A program made the translations under genes and the position numbers. The notes under the pieces were generated by a model. It did no database searches, was not told where the DNA came from, and was given only the letters and a program-made list of their open reading frames with translations. Positions 50,546-58,582 of a stretch of 64,000 nt of DNA are shown piece by piece. Numbering within the stretch: the first letter of the stretch is position 1; every line of letters begins with the position of its first letter. This stretch comes from Bowmanella dokdonensis (lineage in GTDB: Bacteria; Pseudomonadota; Gammaproteobacteria; Enterobacterales; Alteromonadaceae): contig NZ_JAFKCV010000011.1 in assembly GCF_017254865.1 (NCBI RefSeq), positions 1 through 64,000 of the forward strand, in the 5' to 3' direction.

Positions 50546-53137
50546 ATGCCTGCCCATATCAGTAAGCTTTCCAAGTCTATCAAGATTGCACTCACATCAG
50601 CAGCAACCATCGGACTGGTGGCGTCATTCGGCGTATCTGCCCAGGAGCAGAACAACAATGAAGCTGACACCACCCAAGGTCCCGTAGAAAAAATCGCCAT
50701 AGTCGGTACCCGCGCTGCGCCGCGTTCAGTGGGGGACTCGCCGGTGCCGGTGGATATCATCGGCGGCGAGGAGATTCAGAATCAGGGTTCCACCAATATG
50801 ATCGATCTGTTGCAGACCGTGGTGCCGTCCCTGAACGTTAACGAACAACCCATCAATGACGCCTCCACCCTGGTGCGTCCGGCCAACCTGCGTGGTATGG
50901 CTTCAGACCATACCCTGATTCTGGTCAACGGTAAGCGCCGTCATCGCAGTGCGGTCATTACCTTCCTTGGCGGCGGTCTGTCGGACGGCGCTCAGGGTCC
51001 GGATATCTCTGTGATTCCTGCCATTGCCATCAAGCAGGTGGAAGTGCTGCGTGACGGCGCTGCTGCCCAGTACGGTTCGGACGCCATCGCCGGCGTGGTG
51101 AACTTTGTACTGAAGGACAATCAGGATGGCGGGACCTTTGAAGCCCGTTACGGCTCCTATTACGAAGGTGACGGGGATATGTACCAAGTGGCCGGTAACA
51201 TTGGCCTGCCCATGACCGAAGACGGCTTTGCCAACTTCTCAATGGAGTACAAGGAATCCGATCCTACCAGTCGCAGTGTGCAGCGTGACGACGCCGCTGC
51301 CCTGGCAGCCGCAGGCAATACCCATATCCAAAATCCGGCGCAGGTCTGGGGTAACCCTGAATTTGTCTATGATTTCAAATTTTTCGGTAACTTCGGGCTG
51401 GATCTGGGCAACGATCGCGAAGCCTATATGTTCGTCAACTGGGCAGAGCGTGAAGTGGAAGGGGGCTTCTACTATCGTAACCCGCACAACCGTGGCGGTG
51501 TAAATGATGGCGGCACTGATGCAGATGGCAATCAGCTGTTGCTGGTGGGCGACCTGACGGGCGATATGAGCGGTAACTGTCCCACTGATATCCGCGTCGG
51601 TGACAATGTACTGGAGAACCCCCGTTATATCAATGAAGTGGCCAATAACCCGGACTGCTTCGCCTTTAATGAAATGTTCCCCGGCGGCTTTACACCCAAG
51701 TTCGGTGGTGTACTGACCGACGCCTCTTTTGTGGCAGGTACGCGTGGCGAGATGACCAATGAATGGATGTATGACGCCAGCGTGTCCATCGGTCAGAACG
51801 AAGTGGATTTCTTTATCCGTAATACGGTTAACCCGTCACTGGGTCCGGATACCCCGACTGAGTTCAATCCCGGTAAATATATCCAGACCGAAAAGCGCGC
51901 CAATTTCGACATCACCAAGTTCTTCGAGATGGACAGCATCGAAGGCATGAACTTCGCGGCCGGCCTGGAATACGGTCATGAATCTTATGAAGCCATTGCC
52001 GGCGATGCCAAGTCCTATGAAGTGGGACCCCTGGCGTCACAGGGCTTTGGTATCGGCTCAAACGGCTTCCCTGGATTGTCCGCCAAATTCCAGGGCAAGG
52101 ACAGCCGCCACAGTGTAGCCGCCTATGTGGATATGGAATTCAATATCACTTATGACCTGCTGTTTGGCGCGGCTATCCGGTACGAGGACTTCTCTGATTT
52201 TGGCAGCACCACCAAGGGCAAACTCTCAGCCCGCTGGCAGATGATGGAAAACTGGGCCCTGCGTGGTGCTGTGGCCACCGGCTTCAAGGCGCCTACCATA
52301 GGTCAGTCCAATGTACGTAACGTGACCACGGCCTTTGCGACGGTGGGCGGTGAAACTAAACTGGTTGACAGGGCAACCCTGCCACCAACCGATCCTATCT
52401 CCGCCCAGAAAGGTGCCACGCCCCTGCAGCCAGAAGAATCCACCAGCTACAGCATGGGCCTGGTCGGTGAACTGGACAACGGCCTGTTCCTGACCATCGA
52501 TTACTACCATATCGAGCTGGAAGACCGAATCAGTACCGCTTCGGGTATCGAACTGACGCCAGAAGATATCGAAGCCCTGCTGGCTCAGGGGGTGACCGAT
52601 GCGTCCAGCTTCAGCCAGGTCAGCTTCTTTACCAACGACTTCGATACTACCACCGAGGGTGTGGATGTTGTGGCCAACTACAATATGGAGATGTTTGGTG
52701 GCGACACCAAATTCTCACTGGCTTACAACTGGACCAGTACCGAAGTGGATGATGCTGGAGACAACGTGTCGGCCGAGCGGGTACGTATGCTGGAAGACAA
52801 CCTGCCAGCTGTGCGTTACAGCTTTACCGCCAACCACACCAATGGTGACTGGCGTGTGCTGGGACGTCTGAACTACTTCGGCAGCATCTATGAAGACCAC
52901 CTGGATTCAGGCCTGCCTATTGACCACATAGGCTCCGAGTACACCCTGGATCTGGAATTGGGCTATCACTTCAATGATCATTTCAGCATGATTGTCGGAG
53001 CGAAGAATGCGCTGGATAACACGCCAGACCGAAACACCCTGTGGGATACGGAAATAGCGGGTGCCAAATACCCTGTGACATCGCCCATCGGTGTCAACGG
53101 TGGTTTCTACTATATCCGCGGTATCTACGAGTTCTGA
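50546..53137 (+). CDS. TonB-dependent outer-membrane receptor
   Basis: An 863-residue receptor: signal peptide (to S-A-Q-E near 30), a TonB-box-like region E-K-I-A-I-V-G-T-R, a plug domain (D-I-I-G-G-E-E-I-Q-N-Q-G to A-Q-Y-G-S-D-A-I-A-G-V-V-N-F) and a 22-strand barrel ending I-R-G-I-Y-E-F. GGAGAAGG before ATG 50546 fixes the start. The receptor is of the long type with many extracellular loops. The neighbours do not tell whether the substrate is an iron chelate, a glycan or another nutrient. A terminator follows at 53159. Confidence 0.92.
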   Translation: MPAHISKLSKSIKIALTSAATIGLVASFGVSAQEQNNNEADTTQGPVEKIAIVGTRAAPRSVGDSPVPVDIIGGEEIQNQGSTNMIDLLQTVVPSLNVNEQPINDASTLVRPANLRGMASDHTLILVNGKRRHRSAVITFLGGGLSDGAQGPDISVIPAIAIKQVEVLRDGAAAQYGSDAIAGVVNFVLKDNQDGGTFEARYGSYYEGDGDMYQVAGNIGLPMTEDGFANFSMEYKESDPTSRSVQRDDAAALAAAGNTHIQNPAQVWGNPEFVYDFKFFGNFGLDLGNDREAYMFVNWAEREVEGGFYYRNPHNRGGVNDGGTDADGNQLLLVGDLTGDMSGNCPTDIRVGDNVLENPRYINEVANNPDCFAFNEMFPGGFTPKFGGVLTDASFVAGTRGEMTNEWMYDASVSIGQNEVDFFIRNTVNPSLGPDTPTEFNPGKYIQTEKRANFDITKFFEMDSIEGMNFAAGLEYGHESYEAIAGDAKSYEVGPLASQGFGIGSNGFPGLSAKFQGKDSRHSVAAYVDMEFNITYDLLFGAAIRYEDFSDFGSTTKGKLSARWQMMENWALRGAVATGFKAPTIGQSNVRNVTTAFATVGGETKLVDRATLPPTDPISAQKGATPLQPEESTSYSMGLVGELDNGLFLTIDYYHIELEDRISTASGIELTPEDIEALLAQGVTDASSFSQVSFFTNDFDTTTEGVDVVANYNMEMFGGDTKFSLAYNWTSTEVDDAGDNVSAERVRMLEDNLPAVRYSFTANHTNGDWRVLGRLNYFGSIYEDHLDSGLPIDHIGSEYTLDLELGYHFNDHFSMIVGAKNALDNTPDRNTLWDTEIAGAKYPVTSPIGVNGGFYYIRGIYEF

Positions 53138-53158
53138 CTCGGGATCCTGCGTTTAACC

Positions 53159-53182
53159 AAGGCCGCTTTCGCGGCCTTTTTT
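53159..53182 (+). terminator. Terminator of the TonB receptor gene
   Basis: AAGGCCGC (53159-53166), loop TTTC, GCGGCCTT (53171-53178), followed by TTTT. It lies about 20 bases after the stop codon. Confidence 0.9.
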
Positions 53183-53249
53183 ATGGGCCTGGCCTTCATC
53201 ACTGCACTCTACTAGGATTGTGGTAATTTCATCCAATTAGGGGCAGGGT

Positions 53250-53984
53250 ATGCGAGTTGTCCTGTTATTCCTGATACTGCTAAGTGCAAACAGTGTCGCC
53301 CTGCCCAAAGCCCTGAATTGTGCCAGTGACCATTTTGCACCCTATGTGTTGGAGCTGGACGGTGAGATCAGGGGGATCAACATCGATCTGGTTAAACGGG
53401 CTGCCGCGATGCTCGGCATTGAAATGAATTTTGTGCTGGTGCCCTGGAAAAGATTGGAACTGGACCTGGAGCAAAAGGAATTTGACTGTGTGGTGGCCTA
53501 CTTTCGGACCCGGGAGCGGGAAGCCTACATGCACTTCACCCAGGTGCCCATTCAGTTCACCAGTTACAACCTGTTTGTCAGCCAGGGCCGGCTCAAGCCT
53601 GGTTGGAGTCTGGAGCAATTGCATGGCTGGCGCATTGCGTATCACCGTGGCTTTCTTATCCCCAGTCAACTGACTGGGTTAGGCGCGAAAGGCAAGATTT
53701 ACCTGGTGCCGGTGCAGAATGACGAACAGGCCATGGGCATGTTACACAAAGGACGGATCGATGCTCTGATTACCAACAAGGCGGTAGGGGAACATATCCT
53801 CAGGCACAATGACTGGCCTGGCATTGAAGCGGTGAGTCCAGCCCTAAGCTTTACTCCGGCTTTTCTGGTCTTTGCCAGGACGGATGAACTGGCACCGTTG
53901 GTTGCCAGGTTTGACGAGGCCCTGTTCAGGCTACTCTACGATGGCAGCTATCTTGAGATAAAACAGCGTTACCAGCCGGATTGA
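53250..53984 (+). CDS. Periplasmic solute-binding-like protein (SBP family 3)
   Basis: A 244-residue exported protein with a signal peptide (to S-V-A-L near 18) and the amino-acid-binding type-3 fold: L-D-G-E-I-R-G-I-N-I-D-L-V-K-R, F-D-C-V-V-A-Y-F-R-T-R-E-R and G-R-I-D-A-L-I-T-N-K-A-V-G. Many stand-alone members occur in Alteromonadales and Vibrio without an ABC permease, as here. It overlaps the SixA-like frame region closely and is probably co-transcribed with it. Ligand unknown. Confidence 0.85.
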   Translation: MRVVLLFLILLSANSVALPKALNCASDHFAPYVLELDGEIRGINIDLVKRAAAMLGIEMNFVLVPWKRLELDLEQKEFDCVVAYFRTREREAYMHFTQVPIQFTSYNLFVSQGRLKPGWSLEQLHGWRIAYHRGFLIPSQLTGLGAKGKIYLVPVQNDEQAMGMLHKGRIDALITNKAVGEHILRHNDWPGIEAVSPALSFTPAFLVFARTDELAPLVARFDEALFRLLYDGSYLEIKQRYQPD

Positions 53985-53989
53985 ATTCT

Positions 53990-54496
53990 ATGAAATCTTT
54001 GTTGCTTGTCCGCCATGCCAAATCCAGCTGGAAATTTTCGCTGGATGACGAATTCAGGCCCTTGAGCGCCAGAGGCTACCGCGATGCGCCAAGGATGGCG
54101 AGGGAGCTTGAACCTGCTCTGCCGGATCTTGTGCTCTGCTCGCCAGCCGTGCGCACCTACAGCACGGCATTGTTCTATTTGCGCGCCGCTGACGTCAGCT
54201 TAGATAAACTCAGACTGGATTGGGCCTTGTACGAGGCCAGCGGCGACAAACTGCTGCGTTATCTGCTTCAGGTGGAGGATCAGTACCGGCATCTCTGGCT
54301 GTTTGGCCACAATCCCGGCCTGAATGAGTTGTTATTCCTGCTGGGGGGTAAATCAAGGGAAAATCTTCCGACGGGAGCACGGCTAAGGCTGAGCTGGAAA
54401 ACCGATCGGTGGGCCGCAATTGGGCAGGAGACACCCCAAATGGGTGAGATGGTTTATCCAAGTAAGGAAGGCAGGACGGATAAAGTTTCAGGCTAG
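53990..54496 (+). CDS. sixA: SixA-like histidine phosphatase
   Basis: A 168-residue histidine phosphatase of the SixA group, which removes phosphate from phosphohistidine in HPt domains. The catalytic R-H-A-K-S-S-W is at the N-terminus (L-L-V-R-H-A-K) and the second histidine is in F-G-H-N-P-G-L-N-E-L. Adjacent L-C-S-P-A-V-R-T segments complete the site. It begins five bases after the preceding gene. The gene name is by similarity of layout; other small phosphatases share it. Confidence 0.82.
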   Translation: MKSLLLVRHAKSSWKFSLDDEFRPLSARGYRDAPRMARELEPALPDLVLCSPAVRTYSTALFYLRAADVSLDKLRLDWALYEASGDKLLRYLLQVEDQYRHLWLFGHNPGLNELLFLLGGKSRENLPTGARLRLSWKTDRWAAIGQETPQMGEMVYPSKEGRTDKVSG

Positions 54497-54652
54497 AGGA
54501 GTAGGGTAAAGCCGACTATAACTGAATAGATTGTGCGCCAGGAAGTGCCTGTTTAGGCGCTGCCCCATCAGGATCGGACCAGGCCCGGATTTCAGTGGAT
54601 AGGAAAATCGGGTACTGGTTAACTGATAATCAAGGCTGACAAGGAGGTTTAT

Positions 54653-55108
54653 ATGGAGGTTATAGAGCACCCCAAACTGCTGGTAGTGGGATTGCCGGTG
54701 ATGGCCAACTGGCATGAGCTCTGGCAGAAAATGCCCAGGGCCTGGCAAACGCTTTTTGCCAGGCAGGAGGAGATCCCACACCGCCGGGGGTGCCTGGATT
54801 GTTCACTGGACAAGCGTGAAGAGCAGTACCTGCAACTGGTGGGCTGCCAAGTCAGCCGGCTGAGGCCGGTCCCTCCACAGATGCAGGCAGTGGAAATTCC
54901 TGCCCAACGTTATCTTCATCATACCCACCTTGGCCCCACCTCGGCTATCGCCGAAACCTTTGGCCTAATGTATGAATGGGCCAGCGTTCATGGTCTGCAA
55001 GTGGGAGAGTTCAAACTGGACAGGGGGTATAGGGCCGACGGCAGGGAGACAGAGCACGATCTCTATATCGGCCTGAACCCGGTTAAACCCTGGCGGGAAG
55101 TGCGCTAG
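54653..55108 (+). CDS. GyrI-like (effector-binding domain) small protein
   Basis: A 151-residue protein of the GyrI-like / AraC-type effector-binding superfamily without a DNA-binding domain. It is recognised from the K-L-L-V-V-G-L-P-V opening, V-P-P-Q-M-Q-A-V-E-I-P-A-Q-R-Y-L-H-H-T-H-L-G-P, and the closing D-L-Y-I-G-L-N-P-V. Stand-alone members bind small cationic or hydrophobic ligands. AAGGAGG precedes the ATG. The 156 bases before it hold only a GCGCC/GGCGC inverted repeat (around 54537-54559) and no gene. Confidence 0.78.
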   Translation: MEVIEHPKLLVVGLPVMANWHELWQKMPRAWQTLFARQEEIPHRRGCLDCSLDKREEQYLQLVGCQVSRLRPVPPQMQAVEIPAQRYLHHTHLGPTSAIAETFGLMYEWASVHGLQVGEFKLDRGYRADGRETEHDLYIGLNPVKPWREVR

Positions 55109-55284
55109 CATGGCTTCGTTGCCGGACTGCCCCTATCCTGGACCGGGTTCCAGGAGTTTAGCCGGCTCTGTCATTCTGTGTTTGTTTTGGGATCTCTGAC
55201 GACCCCGCCCGGCTTGAAAGGAAACCAAATAGAGAAAAGGCGAACAGCACAGGGCCGGGTGCGTGTTATTACCGATCAATGAAA

Positions 55285-55769
55285 AAGCGACACTAAGTAA
55301 GAACACAGGGTTTGGACTTATAGAATCACGTAGAATAAGCGTTGTCCGACAATTGTGAGATAGCTATGAATAATCAAAAACCTTTGTCTTCGAAGAAGCC
55401 ACCAGTACCAAATGAGGACCACCAACTCATTGAAGATTGGATTGCGAACGCGAAACCCGCTTTGAACCCCGTAGTGTCAGAATTGGATAAATTGATAGTG
55501 CAGGAGCTTAAGAATCCGAGGTACGCGATCAAATGGGGAAAAGCTTATTATGGTTCCACACAGTCCGGTTGGTGTATTGAGCTCGTGGCTTATGACGTTT
55601 CGGTAAATGTCGTTTTTCTTAACGGCGACCAACTTGATGATCCACCTGAACTTGGCAATGAAACACGCTATGTAAAAATCAGAAATCCTGAAGAGGCGAA
55701 ATCTGCTCAAATCGCTGAATGGATTAAGCAATCATGTCAGCTGTCAGGCTGGGCTTGGTAGTGTCGCTT
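55285..55769. repeat. Perfect 11-bp inverted repeats framing the DUF1801 gene
   Basis: AAGCGACACTA at 55285-55295 and TAGTGTCGCTT at 55759-55769 are perfect inverted copies. The right copy includes the TAG stop codon of the DUF1801 gene, so the 485-base unit contains exactly one gene. No duplicated target bases are obvious outside. GCTTAAC after the right copy resembles an integron attC inner core, but I found no partner GTTRRRY. Confidence 0.65.
55366..55761 (+). CDS. DUF1801 domain-containing protein
   Basis: A 131-residue protein of the DUF1801 (YdhG-like) family, a small cytosolic fold of unknown function related to frataxin-like iron-binding proteins in some members. Typical parts are D-W-I-A-N-A-K-P-A-L-N-P, A-I-K-W-G-K-A-Y-Y-G and V-N-V-V-F-L-N-G-D-Q-L, then R-Y-V-K-I-R-N-P-E-E. 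The gene is clearly more A+T-rich than its neighbours and is framed by inverted repeats, which suggests a transferred cassette. Confidence 0.82.
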   Translation: MNNQKPLSSKKPPVPNEDHQLIEDWIANAKPALNPVVSELDKLIVQELKNPRYAIKWGKAYYGSTQSGWCIELVAYDVSVNVVFLNGDQLDDPPELGNETRYVKIRNPEEAKSAQIAEWIKQSCQLSGWAW

Positions 55770-55847
55770 AACGAGATTGCTTTTGCGCTCCGAGTGGATT
55801 TCTCTGTCTTTAGGGACAGTTTTTCATCACTCAACCGGAGGTAGACG

Positions 55848-56360
55848 ATGTCCGTCTACAGAGTGGAAAGCGCACTTAGCAGTACAACCTTGAATTCAAA
55901 AGATATGCAGTTAAAAAAGAATAAATTCCTTATCCTTGGCGCAATTGGCAGTGCCATGGCAGCCCTGGCCCATCTGGGTTGTATCGCATTTGGCGGCGAC
56001 TGGTACCGATTTTTCGGTGCAGGGGAACAGATGGCCAGAATGGCGGAGCAGGGGCACTGGTACCCGGCTGCGGTGACCTCGGCATTGGTTGTGATCCTGC
56101 TGCTCTGGTCTTTGTATGCGCTTTCCGGCGCACGGGTGATAGTACATTTGCCGTTTTTACGGTTGGGGCTTTGTGTGATTGCAGGCATTTACCTGCTGCG
56201 GGGCATGGCCTTTGTGGGCATCATGAGGATGTTTCCCGACAACAGTCTGTCATTCTGGCTTGTCAGCTCAGGCATTTGTTTGTCAATCGGGCTGCTTTAC
56301 GCCATTGGCACCTATCAGGCCTGGCCACAATTGCATAGGCAGGCTGTCCGGGTAGAATAA
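55848..56360 (+). CDS. Four-helix membrane protein of unknown function
   Basis: A 170-residue protein with four predicted transmembrane helices (F-L-I-L-G-A-I-G-S-A-M-A-A-L-A-H, V-T-S-A-L-V-V-I-L-L-L-W-S, L-G-L-C-V-I-A-G-I-Y-L-L and L-V-S-S-G-I-C-L-S-I-G-L-L-Y). GGAGG six bases before ATG 55848 supports the longer start, although hydrophobicity begins 20 residues later. It is followed 31 bases on by the ICMT-like gene, with which it may be co-transcribed. No family recognised. Confidence 0.7.
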   Translation: MSVYRVESALSSTTLNSKDMQLKKNKFLILGAIGSAMAALAHLGCIAFGGDWYRFFGAGEQMARMAEQGHWYPAAVTSALVVILLLWSLYALSGARVIVHLPFLRLGLCVIAGIYLLRGMAFVGIMRMFPDNSLSFWLVSSGICLSIGLLYAIGTYQAWPQLHRQAVRVE

Positions 56361-56391
56361 TTCCTATCCTGCTAAAAACAGAAAATACCCT

Positions 56392-56832
56392 ATGACCCGT
56401 TATCCCTTGTTGTTGATGTTTATTCTGCTTGGTCTGTCGTTACTTGCCTGGTTGTGGATGCCCATTTCCTTTGGGCTGGGTATTAGCCTGCTGATTTTCG
56501 GAGGTGGGCTGTTTGCCTTTGGGTTGTTATTACTGGTGCTGGCTGCGGGGTTGTTCCGGCTGCGCGGGACCACGGTGGATCCCACCAGAGCGCCGGATAA
56601 GCTGGTCACAGACGGTGTTTACCGTTTAAGTCGCAATCCCATGTACCTGGGTATGCTATTGGTGTTGCTGGGAATGGCCTTGTTACTCAATTCGGTGCTG
56701 AGCCTGGTGTTTCCTTTGTTGTTTTTTGTCCTGATTAACCGCCTGGTGATTCCACGTGAGGAGCAACGAGTAGAGGAAGTATTTGGTGAGCAGTTTGCGC
56801 TGTATAAACAACGCACCAGAAGATGGTTGTAG
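56392..56832 (+). CDS. Isoprenylcysteine carboxyl methyltransferase-like (PEMT/ICMT) protein
   Basis: A 146-residue membrane methyltransferase-like protein with three or four helices. The SAM-binding signature is present as G-V-Y-R-L-S-R-N-P-M-Y-L-G-M, and the distal L-V-I-P-R-E-E-Q-R-V-E-E-V-F-G follows. Bacterial members methylate lipids or unknown small substrates. Downstream, the IS481 element begins 44 bases after its stop. Confidence 0.88.
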   Translation: MTRYPLLLMFILLGLSLLAWLWMPISFGLGISLLIFGGGLFAFGLLLLVLAAGLFRLRGTTVDPTRAPDKLVTDGVYRLSRNPMYLGMLLVLLGMALLLNSVLSLVFPLLFFVLINRLVIPREEQRVEEVFGEQFALYKQRTRRWL

Positions 56833-56875
56833 AGCGAATTGTCGTCGCCAGAAATGATCTGTTTAGGTGAACTAG

Positions 56876-58059
56876 TCTCGACCTAATCTGACACATCTGC
56901 TTGAAAAACAGAGAGTTACCCGTTTTGATAAAGGTGTCGAATCTTAAATCAAAACAAAAAGGTAACTCTCATGTTGCATACTAGCAATCCCATCATTAAA
57001 CACAAAGCCGGTTTGTTGAATCTGGCTCAAGAGCTGGGAAATGTATCCAAAGCCTGTAAGGTAATGGGCGTGTCTCGGGATACATTTTATCGCTATCAGG
57101 AATTGGTGGAGGAAGGGGGTGTTGATTCGCTTATCAACCAATCCAGGCGCACACCGAACCTGAAGAATCGGGTCGATGAGCAGACTGAGCAAGCGGTTAT
57201 AGCACACGCCATTGCATTCCCAGCTCATGGACAAGCCAGAACCAGTAATGAACTGCGTAAAACAGGTGTGTTTGTCTCTGGCAGTGGTGTTCGCTCAATC
57301 TGGTTACGTCACAACCTGGAAAATTTCAAAAAGCGCCTGGCCGCATTGGAAGCGAAAGTAGAAAGTGACGGGATTATCCTGACCGACGACCAGGTTGCGG
57401 CGCTGGAGAAGAAGCAGCAGGATGATGAAGCCTGCGGTGAGATTGAGACCCACCATCCCGGCTACCTTGGCTCACAGGACACCTTCTATGTGGGGAATCT
57501 CAAAGGCGTAGGCCGTATCTACCAGCAAACGTTCATCGATACCTATAGCAAAGTGGCCTTTGCCAAGCTCTACACCACGAAAACACCGATTACCTCAGCC
57601 GATGTGCTCAATGACCGCGTATTGCCGTTCTTCGAGGCACAAGAACTGCCGATGCTTCGCATCCTGACCGACAGGGGCACAGAATATTGCGGTAAGGTCG
57701 AACAACATGATTATCAGCTTTATCTGGCCATCAACGACATCGACCACACCAAAACCAAGGCGAGGCATCCGCAGACCAACGGTATCTGCGAGCGTTTCCA
57801 CAAAACCATTCTAAACGAGTTCTACCAAGTAACCTTCCGTAAGAAGCTCTACGGCTCACTGGAGGAGCTTCAGAAAGATCTTGATGACTGGCTGGATTAT
57901 TACAACAATGAACGAACTCATCAGGGCAAGATGTGCTGTGGCAGAACACCAATGGACACTTTGACTGATGGAAAACGGATTTGGGCGGAAAAGAATTTAG
58001 CTCAAATCTAATCTGACGCTGGCACCGCAAAATCGGGTAACTGTCAGATCAGGTCTGAG
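56876..58059 (+). mobile_element. IS481-family insertion sequence with 4-bp target duplication
   Basis: A complete element of 1184 bases. Terminal repeats share GACCTRATCTGACA: 56880-56893 on the left and 58042-58055 on the right (reverse complement), each four bases from the inferred end. The flanks are CTAG at 56872-56875 and CTAG at 58060-58063, a direct target duplication. A single intact transposase fills the interior. The intact duplication and full-length frame suggest a recent insertion. Confidence 0.85.
56971..58011 (+). CDS. IS481-family transposase (DDE)
   Basis: A 346-residue DDE transposase. The N-terminal helix-turn-helix region has V-S-K-A-C-K-V-M-G-V-S-R-D-T-F-Y-R-Y, and the rve integrase core shows I-D-T-Y-S-K-V-A-F, L-T-D-R-G-T-E-Y-C and E-R-F-H-K-T-I. 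The closing D-Y-Y-N-N-E-R-T-H-Q-G-K is typical of IS481. Its ribosome-binding site is the AAAGGTAA just before the ATG. No internal stops, so probably active. Confidence 0.93.
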   Translation: MLHTSNPIIKHKAGLLNLAQELGNVSKACKVMGVSRDTFYRYQELVEEGGVDSLINQSRRTPNLKNRVDEQTEQAVIAHAIAFPAHGQARTSNELRKTGVFVSGSGVRSIWLRHNLENFKKRLAALEAKVESDGIILTDDQVAALEKKQQDDEACGEIETHHPGYLGSQDTFYVGNLKGVGRIYQQTFIDTYSKVAFAKLYTTKTPITSADVLNDRVLPFFEAQELPMLRILTDRGTEYCGKVEQHDYQLYLAINDIDHTKTKARHPQTNGICERFHKTILNEFYQVTFRKKLYGSLEELQKDLDDWLDYYNNERTHQGKMCCGRTPMDTLTDGKRIWAEKNLAQI

Positions 58060-58582
58060 CTAGTACAGTTTAGGTTTAAGACTGATGTATCAGATTCAAT
58101 CATGCTTGAATCGCTTCTACCTTAGCATGCGCGAGATTTGTTTCTGGCGGTGGTGGAAAGCCGGGAGGATCTACGTCTGGTTCTATCCTGGCTCCAGTCG
58201 GGACAGGATGTGTCCGGTGCAAGCCAATATATCTGGTCTCGTATCCATGGCAAGGAACAGAGAGCCCAGTGATTTGCCATTTACTTCAAAAACCGGGTCG
58301 GTGGCGTGTTTGGCATTTAGTTGGTTAATCCGACCTCACAGCTGGCGGAGCTTGCCTACTGGCTGTCCAGCTCTGTCAGGTGGGTTGATATAGTCAGTTG
58401 CGACTATACTGCCTTGTCTGGCCAGTATTAAGATAATCGAAAGGGCAAGGGACAGGTATATACGCTCTTTGGACAAATTAACTGAATGTGTCCAAGAAGG
58501 AGTTGTCTATCAAGGTTTTCCAGATCAAATTGAGCACAGGGCAACGGTCGGACATCTCCTGCAACTATTGGTTCACCTGCCG
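58060..58582. other. Decayed non-coding stretch between the IS481 element and the amidohydrolase gene
   Basis: About 520 bases with no intact gene. One plus-strand frame (roughly 58125-58430) reads like protein, with E-S-R-E-D-L-R-L-V-L-S-W-L-Q-S-G and later A-E-L-A-Y-W-L-S-S, but is broken by several stops, so it may be a gene remnant. A perfect 7-bp hairpin TATAGTC/GACTATA lies at 58389-58408 without a T-tract. No family could be named. Confidence 0.4.

Noticed and set aside
55763-55775. GCTTAAC as an integron attC core next to the DUF1801 gene
   Set aside because: No matching GTTRRRY core and no attC-type palindrome could be found on the other side.
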